A DNA stretch of 64,000 bases from Thiobacillus sp. (GTDB lineage: Bacteria; Pseudomonadota; Gammaproteobacteria; Burkholderiales; Thiobacillaceae), in assembly GCA_021166845.1 (NCBI GenBank), contig JAJPEP010000087.1, positions 1 to 64,000 on the forward strand, given 5' to 3'. A program made the position numbers and the translations under genes. Below the pieces are notes generated by a model. The model was not told the origin of the DNA and did no database searches. It saw only the letters and a program-made list of their open reading frames with translations. Positions 57,660 to 64,000 of this stretch are shown here, in pieces (position 1 is the first letter of the stretch; each line of letters starts with the position of its first letter).

Positions 57660-59039
57660 ATGGATCAATCCGCACGTTACGCCGACCTCAGCCTGAAAGA
57701 GGAAGACCTGATCAAGGGCGACAAGCACATTCTCGTCGCTTATCACATGCAGCCCGCCACCGGCTATGGCTACCTGGAAGTGGCCGCGCACATCGCCGCC
57801 GAGTCCTCCACCGGCACCAACGTCGAAGTCTCCACCACGGACGACTTCACCAAGGGCGTGGACGCACTGGTGTATTTCATCGATGAAGCCAAGGGCGTGA
57901 TGAAAGTCGCCTACCCGAACGACCTGTTCGACCGCAACGTGACCGACGGCCGCGCCATGCTGGTGTCGTTCCTGACGCTGGCGATCGGCAACAACCAGGG
58001 CATGGGCGACGTCAAGCACCTGCAGATGCAGGATTTCTATGTGCCCTGGTCCATGCTGCGCCAGTTCGACGGCCCGGCCAAGGACATCACCGACCTGTGG
58101 GACATCCTGGGTCGCCCGCGCGTCAACGGCGGCTACATCGCCGGCACCATCATCAAGCCCAAGCTGGGCCTGCGCCCCGAGCCGTTCGCGCACGCCGCGT
58201 ACCAGTTCTGGCTGGGCGGCGACTTCATCAAGAACGACGAACCGCAGGGCAACCAGGTTTTCTGCCCGGTCAAAAAAGTGATTCCGCTGGTGTACGACGC
58301 GATGAAGCGCGCCATGGACGAAACCGGCCAGGCCAAGCTGTTCTCCATGAACATCACCGCCGACGACCATTACGAAATGCTCGCTCGCGCCGATTTCGCG
58401 CTGGAAACTTTCGGCCCGGATGCCAACAAGGTCGCCTTCCTGGTCGACGGTTACGTCGGCGGTCCCGGCATGATCACCACCGCGCGTCGCCAGTACCCGC
58501 AACAGTACCTGCACTATCACCGTGCCGGCCACGGCGCCGTGACTTCGCCTTCCGCCGTGCGCGGCTACACCGCCTTCGTGCTGGCCAAGATGTCGCGTCT
58601 GCAAGGGGCTTCCGGCATCCACGTCGGCACCATGGGCTACGGCAAGATGGAAGGCGGCCGCGATGACCGCAACATCGCCTACATGATCGAGCGCGACTCG
58701 GCCGACGGTCCTTACTACCATCAGGAATGGCACGGCATGAAGCCCACCACCCCGATCATCTCCGGCGGCATGAACGCGCTGCGCCTGCCCGGCTTCTTCG
58801 AGAACCTCGGCCACGGCAACGTGATCAACACCTCCGGCGGCGGCTCCTACGGCCACATCGACAGCCCGGCGGCCGGCGCGATCTCCCTGCGCCAGTCCTA
58901 CGAGTGCTGGAAGGCCGGCGCCGACCCGATCGAGTTCGCCAAAGAGCACAAGGAATTTGCCCGCGCGTTCGAGTCCTTCCCCGGCGACGCCGACAAGATC
59001 TTCCCCGGCTGGCGCGAAAAGCTGGGCGTGCACAAGTAA
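57660..59039 (+). CDS. cbbM: Ribulose-bisphosphate carboxylase, form II
   Basis: CbbM fixes CO2 on RuBP. The 459-residue product is a form II RuBisCO: Lys 166 in [14 protein letters not shown] and the carbamylated Lys 191 in [14 protein letters not shown] fall at the same numbers as in the Rhodospirillum rubrum enzyme, and the loop 6 and phosphate-site motifs [11 protein letters not shown] and [10 protein letters not shown] are intact. The ATG at 57660 follows AAGGAG. It is controlled by divergent CbbR and followed by a terminator and cbbQ. Confidence 0.98.
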   Translation: MDQSARYADLSLKEEDLIKGDKHILVAYHMQPATGYGYLEVAAHIAAESSTGTNVEVSTTDDFTKGVDALVYFIDEAKGVMKVAYPNDLFDRNVTDGRAMLVSFLTLAIGNNQGMGDVKHLQMQDFYVPWSMLRQFDGPAKDITDLWDILGRPRVNGGYIAGTIIKPKLGLRPEPFAHAAYQFWLGGDFIKNDEPQGNQVFCPVKKVIPLVYDAMKRAMDETGQAKLFSMNITADDHYEMLARADFALETFGPDANKVAFLVDGYVGGPGMITTARRQYPQQYLHYHRAGHGAVTSPSAVRGYTAFVLAKMSRLQGASGIHVGTMGYGKMEGGRDDRNIAYMIERDSADGPYYHQEWHGMKPTTPIISGGMNALRLPGFFENLGHGNVINTSGGGSYGHIDSPAAGAISLRQSYECWKAGADPIEFAKEHKEFARAFESFPGDADKIFPGWREKLGVHK

Positions 59040-59065
59040 GCAGGTTGTGCACTGAAGCAGTAAAT

Positions 59066-59098
59066 AACGCCCCCGGTGCACTGGGGGCGTTGTTTTTT
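59066..59098 (+). terminator. Rho-independent terminator after cbbM
   Basis: AACGCCCCC and GGGGGCGTT make a 9-base perfect stem with an 8-base loop, followed by G and six T. It would end most cbbM transcripts, so cbbQ and cbbO would be made at lower level by read-through or from their own promoter. Confidence 0.92.
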
Positions 59099-59117
59099 AG
59101 AAAGCCCTGCAATTGCC

Positions 59118-59203
59118 GTCATTGCGAGCAAAGCGAAGCAATCCAGTTGCTTGATTCGGCGCGACATCCTGGATTGCCGCGTCGCTTCGCTCCTCGCAAT
59201 GAC
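59118..59203. repeat. Palindromic repeat pair of the second family
   Basis: GTCATTGCGAGCAAAGCGAA at 59118 faces its inverse TTCGCTCCTCGCAATGAC ending at 59203. This is the same family as at 16195-16285. It fills most of the gap between the cbbM terminator and cbbQ. Confidence 0.88.
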
Positions 59204-59244
59204 AGCGCTTTGGGTTACCAAGCGTTGCCAGTGTGGAGTCACAA

Positions 59245-60048
59245 ATGATCGACAAAGACCAGTACAAGATTCAGCAGGAACCGTTCTACCAGCAGCAGAA
59301 GAACGAAGTCGCGCTGTACGAGGCCGCCTACCGCAACCGCCTGCCCGTGATGGTGAAAGGCCCCACCGGCTGCGGCAAGTCGCGCTTCATCGAATACATG
59401 GCGTGGAAGCTCGGCAAGCCGCTCATCACCGTGGCCTGCAACGAGGACATGACCGCGTCCGACCTGGTCGGGCGCTACCTGCTGGAAGCCAACGGCACCC
59501 GCTGGCTCGACGGTCCCCTCACCACCGCCGCGCGCATCGGCGCCATCTGCTACCTTGATGAAATCGTCGAAGCGCGCCAGGACACCACCGTGGTGATCCA
59601 CCCGCTCACCGACCACCGCCGCACCCTGCCGCTCGACAAGAAGGGCGAGCTGCTCCATGCGCACCCCGATTTCCAGCTGGTGATTTCCTACAATCCCGGC
59701 TACAAGACGCTGATGAAGGACTTGAAGCAGTCGACCAAGCAGCGCTTCACCGCCTTCGATTTCGACTATCCCGAAGCCGCGCTGGAAACGCGGATCGTGG
59801 CGGAAGAGACCGGCATGGACGAAGCGGTGGCCGCCAAGCTGGTGAAAATCGCCGGCGTCGCCCGCAACCTCAAAGGGCACGGCCTGGACGAAGGCATCTC
59901 CACCCGTCTGCTGGTGTACGCCGCGACCCTGATCAAGGACGGCGTGGACCCGACGGACGCCTGCCGCATGGCGCTGGTGCGCCCGATCACCGACGACGCC
60001 GACATCCGCGAAACATTGGATCACGCCATCGACGCCACGTTTGCGTGA
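59245..60048 (+). CDS. cbbQ: RuBisCO activase subunit CbbQ
   Basis: CbbQ is a MoxR-type AAA+ ATPase that, with CbbO, removes inhibitory sugar phosphates from RuBisCO. The 267-residue product has Walker [10 protein letters not shown] near residue 41, Walker [13 protein letters not shown], sensor 1 LVISYNPGY and the [13 protein letters not shown] region. The ATG at 59245 follows GGAG; a GTG at 59233 is less likely. The RAYT gene and REP copies interrupt the usual direct link to cbbO. Confidence 0.95.
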   Translation: MIDKDQYKIQQEPFYQQQKNEVALYEAAYRNRLPVMVKGPTGCGKSRFIEYMAWKLGKPLITVACNEDMTASDLVGRYLLEANGTRWLDGPLTTAARIGAICYLDEIVEARQDTTVVIHPLTDHRRTLPLDKKGELLHAHPDFQLVISYNPGYKTLMKDLKQSTKQRFTAFDFDYPEAALETRIVAEETGMDEAVAAKLVKIAGVARNLKGHGLDEGISTRLLVYAATLIKDGVDPTDACRMALVRPITDDADIRETLDHAIDATFA

Positions 60049-60059
60049 TATGAAGAAAC

Positions 60060-60117
60060 GTAGGGTGCACTTCGTGCACCGTCCTTCTTTAACCGCCGTG
60101 CGCGAAGCGCACCCTAC
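60060..60117. repeat. REP palindrome pair upstream of the RAYT gene
   Basis: A direct GTAG REP at 60060-60080 (loop TTC) and an inverted one at 60098-60117 (GCGCGAAGCGC stem) flank a short spacer. The pair begins 11 bases after the cbbQ stop and ends 4 bases before the RAYT ATG, the typical flanking position of elements used by RAYTs. Confidence 0.92.
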
Positions 60118-60121
60118 GTAA

Positions 60122-60658
60122 ATGTCCCACTATCGCCGTTCCCGGATGGGTGGCGCCACGTACTTTTTCACGGTGGTGACGTATCGTCGACAGCCGTTAC
60201 TGACCCGACCGGAGGCGATGGATGCCCTGCGCGAGGCTTTTCGTTCCGTTCAACACGCCCACCCTTTTGAGATGGACGCCGTCACCATCCTGCCCGATCA
60301 TTTGCACGCCCTATGGACGTTGCCTGCGGGCGACGAAGACTTCAGTCGTCGCTGGGCCATGATCAAACGCCTCGTATCCGGAGCGGTCGGGCATCTTGCG
60401 GCGCCCGTCTCCACGCCCTCCATGAAAACAAGGCATGAATCCGGATTCTGGCAACGGCGCTTCTGGGAGCACCTGATACGCGATGACAATGATTTCGCGC
60501 GTCACATGGATTACATCCACTTCAACGCCGTAAAGCATGGCCACGCAGAGCGCCCGGCGGATTGGCCGCATTCGAGCTTCCAAAGATGCGTGGAGCGAGG
60601 CATTTACCCGGCAGATTGGGCATCGGGCGTGGAGATCGAAGGTGAATTCGGTGAGTGA
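60122..60658 (+). CDS. REP-associated tyrosine transposase (RAYT)
   Basis: This 178-residue protein is a Y1/HUH-type nuclease of the REP-associated group. The HUH motif is visible as PDHLHALWTLP near residue 62, and the catalytic tyrosine in DYIHFNAVKHG near residue 133. The FWQRRFWEHLIRDDNDF stretch is typical of RAYTs. It is flanked on both sides by REP pairs whose GTAG foot matches the known preference of RAYTs. It is single-copy and probably domesticated or a mobiliser of the surrounding repeats. A fragment of its 3' end is repeated downstream at 60827. Confidence 0.92.
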   Translation: MSHYRRSRMGGATYFFTVVTYRRQPLLTRPEAMDALREAFRSVQHAHPFEMDAVTILPDHLHALWTLPAGDEDFSRRWAMIKRLVSGAVGHLAAPVSTPSMKTRHESGFWQRRFWEHLIRDDNDFARHMDYIHFNAVKHGHAERPADWPHSSFQRCVERGIYPADWASGVEIEGEFGE

Positions 60659-60681
60659 AAATACGCAATGCGGTCCACTTT

Positions 60682-60990
60682 GTAGGGTGCACTCCGTGCA
60701 CCATCCATGGAGCAGGCAATGCGGTGCACGAAGTGCACCCTACGTTGAGTGCATGATGGGTAGCGGGTGCGTGCAATATCGCTCCACCCTTCGTAGGGTG
60801 CACTCCGTGCACCATCCACGGAGCAGACTTCAACGCCGTAAAGCATGGCCACGCAGGGCGTCCGGCGGATTTTCCGTATTCCACCCTTTGTGGCAATGCG
60901 GTGCACGGAGTGCACCCTACGTTGAGGGCATGATGGGTAGTGGGTGCGCGCAGTATGGTGCCACCCTTTGTAGGGTGCACTCCGTGCACC
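60682..60990. repeat. Duplicated REP block between RAYT gene and cbbO
   Basis: REP copies lie at 60682 (direct), 60723 (inverted), 60793 (direct), 60900 (inverted) and 60970 (direct). The segments 60682-60792 and 60793-60969 are tandem duplicates, sharing the spacer CATGATGGGTAG and CATCCATGGAGCAG-like flanks. The second copy contains an inserted piece of the RAYT 3' end. The last REP ends 17 bases before the cbbO start, and the sequence ATGGAGCAG after it supplies the cbbO ribosome-binding site. Confidence 0.9.
60827..60882 (+). pseudogene. Duplicated fragment of the RAYT gene 3' part
   Basis: The 56 bases match 60519-60574 of the RAYT gene with several differences (for example CAGGGCG versus CAGAGCG and TTTTCC versus TTGGCC). 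The fragment corresponds to the region just after the catalytic tyrosine. It is embedded between REP copies and is not translated as RAYT. Confidence 0.85.
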
Positions 60991-61006
60991 ATTCATGGAG
61001 CAGACC

Positions 61007-63415
61007 ATGACCGAAACCGAATACCAGCACCCCCTGATGGCGGCCTACTGGAAGCAGCTCGACACCCGCTTTCCGAAGGTGGAGGAGGTGTTCGAGGATG
61101 TCATGGCCGAGGCGCTGTCGGTGCTCACGCGCGAAGGGCTCGATGCCTACCTCGAGGCCGGCCGCGTCATCGGCAAGCTGGGGCGCGGCGAGGAGCCGAT
61201 GCTGGCATTCCTGGAAGAATGGCCGTCCGCCGCGAAGGCGGTGGGCGAATCCGCTTTGCCGGCGGTGATGGCGCTGATCCAGCGCATGCAGAAGTCGCCT
61301 AACGGCCGCGCCATCGCGCCTTTTCTGCAGACCCTGGCGCCGGTGGCGCGGCGCCTGCAAACGCAGGAGCAGTTGCAGCTTTACCTGGATATCACGCTGG
61401 ATTTCATGGAGCGCACCACCGGCTCCATCCACGGCCACCACACCACCTTTCCCAGCCCGGGCCTGCCGGAGTTCCTTGCCCAGGCGCCGAACCTGCTCAG
61501 CCAGCTCTCGCTGGCCGGCCTGAAGAACTGGGTGGAATACGGCATCCGCAACTACGGCACCCATCCCGAGCGGCAGAAGGATTTCTTCAGCCTGCAGTCG
61601 GCCGACAGCCGCGCGGTGCTGCAGCGCGAGCGCCACGGCACCCTGCTGGCGGACGTCGAGCACAAGCTGGACCTGTACCTGCGCGGGCTGTGGCAGGATG
61701 GCGACCACCTGGTGCCGTACTCCACAGCGTTCGATGAAATCCGCAAGCCGATTCCGTATTACGACAAGCTCGGCATCCGCCTGCCCGACGTGTACGACGA
61801 CTTCACTCCCCCCGTAGGGTGCATTCCATGCACCAAAAGCGGTGCGCATAGCGCACCCTACGAAGGCGAATCGCAGCGCATACCCGGCATCGACCGCTAC
61901 CGCGCCGTGCTCGCCCACATCGTCGGTCACCGCCGCTGGTCCGAGGCGCAGATCGCCGACAACTGGAGCCCGTTCCAGCGCATGGCGGTGGAGTTCTTCG
62001 AGGACTGCCGCATCGAGACGCTCCTGATCCGCGAATACCCCGGCCTGCGCCGGCTTTTCCTCGCGCTGCATCCGAAGCCGCTGGAAGGCGCCTGCGATCC
62101 GGAAACCACTTCCTGCCTGCGCCACCGGATGGCGATGCTGTCGCGCGCGCTGCTGGAAACGGCTGGTGCACAAAGTGCACCCTACGACGCCTCGGAGTCT
62201 TCCCGTAGGGTGCGCTTCGCGCACCGCCCCGATCATTCAAGTCACGGCTATGCCGACCCCGCTTTGCGCGAATTCGTTGAGCGCTTCCATGAAGTAATGG
62301 CGCAAGGCGAGTCCTCGACCAGCGAAATCGCCGCGCTGGCGCTCTCCTACGTCGCCAAAACGCGCCGCCAGAGCGACCAGCTCGCCAAAATCCACTTCGC
62401 CGACACGGTCGTCGACTACCGCGACGACAACCGCCAGTTGTGGAAATTCATCGAGTCGGGCGACGAGGAAGAAGCCTTCGACGAGAAGCGCAAGATCGAG
62501 CCCGGCGAGGAAATCCAGGGCCTGCCGCCGCGCCATTACCCCGAGTGGGACTACAGCAGCCAGACCTACCGCCCCGACTGGGCCAGCGTGTACGCCGCGC
62601 TGCATCCCAGCGGCAACCCGGCCGACATCGACCGCCTGCTCGCCAAGCACAGCGCGCTCGCCAAGCAGCTGAAGAAGATGCTCGACCTTTTGAAGCCGCA
62701 GGACAAGGTGCGCATCCGCTACCAGGAAGAGGGCAGCGAGCTCGATCTCGACGTCGCGATCCGCTCGCTGATCGACTTCAAGGGCGGCGCCACCCCCGAC
62801 CCGCGCATCAACATGAGCCACAAGACCAGCGGCCGCGACATCGCCGTGCTGCTGCTGCTGGACCTGTCGGAATCGCTCAACGAAAAAGCGGCGGGCTCCG
62901 ACCAGACCATCCTCGAACTCTCCCAGGAGGCGGTGTCGCTGCTGGCCTGGGCGATCGAGAAGCTGGGCGATTCGTTCGCCATCGCGGGCTTTCATTCCAA
63001 CACCCGCCACGACGTGCGCTACCTGCACATCAAGGGCTACGGCGAGCACTTCAACGACGACGTCAAGGCGCGCCTGGCCGCGATGGAGGCCGGCTATTCC
63101 ACCCGCATGGGCGCCGCGATGCGCCACGCCGCCCATTACCTCGGCGCGCGTCCGGCCGACAAGAAGCTCATGCTCATCCTCACCGACGGCATGCCGTCCG
63201 ACGTCGACGTTCACGATGAGCGCCTGCTGATCGAAGACGCCCGCCAGGCCGTCAAAGAGCTCGACCAGCAGGGCATTTTCCCCTACTGCATCAACCTCGA
63301 CCCCAAGGCCGACGAATACGTCGGCGACATCTTCGGCCGCCAGTACACCGTCATCGACCGCATCGAGCGGCTGCCGGAGCGGCTGCCGCAGCTGTTCATG
63401 GCGCTGACGAAGTAG
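61007..63415 (+). CDS. cbbO: RuBisCO activase adaptor CbbO with two REP-derived inserts
   Basis: CbbO is the substrate-adaptor partner of CbbQ. It has a C-terminal von Willebrand A domain that contacts RuBisCO: MIDAS residues LDLSESLNEK with Asp 619 and LTDGMPSD with Asp 727. The 802-residue frame runs uninterrupted from the ATG at 61007 through two GTAG REP insertions, at residues 270-285 (VGCIPCTKSGAHSAPY) and about 387-407 (GAQSAPYDASESSRR and onward). Both lie in the N-terminal half, away from the VWA domain. Apart from these the sequence is normal for the family, so the protein is probably functional. Confidence 0.94.
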   Translation: MTETEYQHPLMAAYWKQLDTRFPKVEEVFEDVMAEALSVLTREGLDAYLEAGRVIGKLGRGEEPMLAFLEEWPSAAKAVGESALPAVMALIQRMQKSPNGRAIAPFLQTLAPVARRLQTQEQLQLYLDITLDFMERTTGSIHGHHTTFPSPGLPEFLAQAPNLLSQLSLAGLKNWVEYGIRNYGTHPERQKDFFSLQSADSRAVLQRERHGTLLADVEHKLDLYLRGLWQDGDHLVPYSTAFDEIRKPIPYYDKLGIRLPDVYDDFTPPVGCIPCTKSGAHSAPYEGESQRIPGIDRYRAVLAHIVGHRRWSEAQIADNWSPFQRMAVEFFEDCRIETLLIREYPGLRRLFLALHPKPLEGACDPETTSCLRHRMAMLSRALLETAGAQSAPYDASESSRRVRFAHRPDHSSHGYADPALREFVERFHEVMAQGESSTSEIAALALSYVAKTRRQSDQLAKIHFADTVVDYRDDNRQLWKFIESGDEEEAFDEKRKIEPGEEIQGLPPRHYPEWDYSSQTYRPDWASVYAALHPSGNPADIDRLLAKHSALAKQLKKMLDLLKPQDKVRIRYQEEGSELDLDVAIRSLIDFKGGATPDPRINMSHKTSGRDIAVLLLLDLSESLNEKAAGSDQTILELSQEAVSLLAWAIEKLGDSFAIAGFHSNTRHDVRYLHIKGYGEHFNDDVKARLAAMEAGYSTRMGAAMRHAAHYLGARPADKKLMLILTDGMPSDVDVHDERLLIEDARQAVKELDQQGIFPYCINLDPKADEYVGDIFGRQYTVIDRIERLPERLPQLFMALTK
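61814..61861. repeat. REP pair inside cbbO, exactly 16 codons
   Basis: A direct copy (61814-61834, stem GGTGCAT-TCC-ATGCACC) and an inverted copy (61841-61861, GGTGCGC-ATA-GCGCACC) form a 48-base insert that starts and ends on codon boundaries. It adds 16 residues between DDFTPP and EGESQRIPG. Both stems carry compensated base changes relative to the main type. Confidence 0.93.
62165..62225. repeat. Second REP pair inside cbbO
   Basis: Here the order is reversed: an inverted copy at 62165-62185 (GGTGCAC-AAA-GTGCACC) precedes a direct copy at 62205-62225 (GGTGCGC-TTC-GCGCACC), with 19 bases between. The frame is kept through both. The inserted region adds roughly 20 to 25 residues before the HGYADPALREFVERFHE block. 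Confidence 0.9.
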
Positions 63416-63721
63416 GCTGGCGTCGACTGAATAGTTGAAGGCATTGACTAGAGGTGCTGGGTGTCCTGCGTGTTATCATCAAAAACTTTTCGTTACCTTG
63501 GGTGAAGATCGCCAATCTTGACCGGGCCAAGCCACAGCCAACAAAATGTGTGCTCGAGATCGAGCGGCGTGGCTGCACATGATGCAAAACATGTAAAGAA
63601 AGACATGTACGCTCAACTACTGAACGCCATTCCAATCCGCAGACCACAAAACTGGTAATGATCGAAGTGCAAAGCGACGACTATCTGGGTGAGGACAATA
63701 TTGTTCGGTTTAAAGATCATA
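63416..63721. other. AT-richer stretch after cbbO, no clear gene
   Basis: The 306 bases between cbbO and the glycosyltransferase start are visibly less GC-rich than the preceding 63 kb. The longest sensible frame is a 25-codon one starting at 63658 (MIEVQSDDYLGEDN). I do not recognise it. Promoter elements for the following gene may lie here, but none is clear. Confidence 0.5.
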
Positions 63722-64000
63722 ATGGGCAGGCTTGAAGTAAGTATTATGCAAGTGCTTAGGCCTGGAGTTGGCCAGCTAGGTACCTACTCGCCACGACCTG
63801 TTTCTTTGCGCCTCGTACAACCCAACACCCAATTGCGTGGACAAGTCTTGCCCAGAATTTCCATTGTCGTGCCCTCCTTTAATCAAGGCAGGTTCATTGG
63901 GAAAACTTTGCGATCAATCATTGATCAGCAGTATCCAAATTTGGAACTGATTGTTGTTGACGGTGGGTCGACAGACAATACGCTTTGCGTTATTAAGCAA
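63722..64000 (+). CDS. Family 2 glycosyltransferase, N-terminal part
   Basis: The frame is open to the window's end. It reads ISIVVPSFNQGRFIGKTLRS, then LELIVVDGGSTDNT, the nucleotide-sugar-binding start of a GT-A (family 2) glycosyltransferase. ATG at 63722 or 63746 could start it. Composition is lower in GC than the rest, so it may begin an acquired polysaccharide cluster. Sugar specificity is not determinable from the part seen. Confidence 0.85.
   Translation, partial: MGRLEVSIMQVLRPGVGQLGTYSPRPVSLRLVQPNTQLRGQVLPRISIVVPSFNQGRFIGKTLRSIIDQQYPNLELIVVDGGSTDNTLCVIKQ

Noticed and set aside
60122-60658. IS200/IS605 insertion sequence as identity of the transposase gene
   Set aside because: There is no TnpB and no IS end structures; the protein motifs and flanking GTAG REP pairs fit the RAYT subgroup.
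63658-63735. 25-codon frame before the glycosyltransferase gene
   Set aside because: Not recognisable and too short; it might be a gene remnant in the AT-rich border region.

Overview
The window is high-GC DNA densely packed with genes on both strands. It suggests a chemolithoautotrophic betaproteobacterium, most like Thiobacillus or a relative. This is an inference from gene content: a form II RuBisCO operon (cbbM, cbbQ, cbbO with divergent cbbR), a RegB/RegA-type redox two-component pair, a DsrC/TusE-family sulfur carrier next to a rhodanese, an OprC-type copper receptor with a PCu(A)C chaperone, and a betaproteobacterial-style miaB-ybeZ-ybeY-corC string. No 16S gene is present to confirm it.

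Layout. 1-6674 is a tightly overlapped late cobalamin operon (cobO end, cbiB, cobD, cobQ, cobU, cobT, cobC, cobS). 6734-12796 holds gluQ, an unknown gene, a vapBC module, a tRNA-Met gene and miaB-ybeZ-ybeY-corC. 12973-19984 holds a MidA-type methyltransferase, a pteridine reductase, a second methyltransferase, metK, a bactofilin and a DHA2 efflux pump. 20061-23482 is a more disturbed stretch: a frameshifted RelE-type toxin with intact antitoxin, an unpaired HigA-like protein, a hydrolase, a GST, a small repeat and a DUF2442/DUF4160 pair whose second gene is frameshifted. 23506-33862 holds envelope and housekeeping genes (nucleotide-sugar epimerase, waaA, tolC, rhodanese, pcm), a TPP riboswitch with thiC, a SEC-C/TPR protein, a phd/relE module and uppP. 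33867-38689 encodes RegA/RegB and copper uptake. 38980-45882 holds argB, an EVE protein, a TauE-like permease and a complete DSF signalling set (rpfF, rpfC, rpfG). 45974-55253 is mostly purine synthesis (purC, purM, purN, purK, purE). 55454-63415 holds the DsrC/TusE protein, a rhodanese, cbbR and the Calvin-cycle operon. From 63416 composition becomes more AT-rich and a glycosyltransferase gene begins.

The most distinctive feature is a REP system. At least 23 copies of a small GTAG-headed palindrome occur, mostly as inverted pairs, and a matching REP-associated tyrosine transposase (RAYT) gene sits between cbbQ and cbbO. The palindromes lie in the cbbM leader, in a tandem 185-bp array between two operons, in a duplicated block before cbbO, and twice inside the cbbO coding sequence, where the frame stays open. 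Stem variants change in compensating pairs, so the hairpin itself is maintained.

Other notable points are a PerM-type permease reading without a stop into PurC, a DsrC-family protein lacking one of the two canonical C-terminal cysteines, and three toxin-antitoxin loci in different states of repair.
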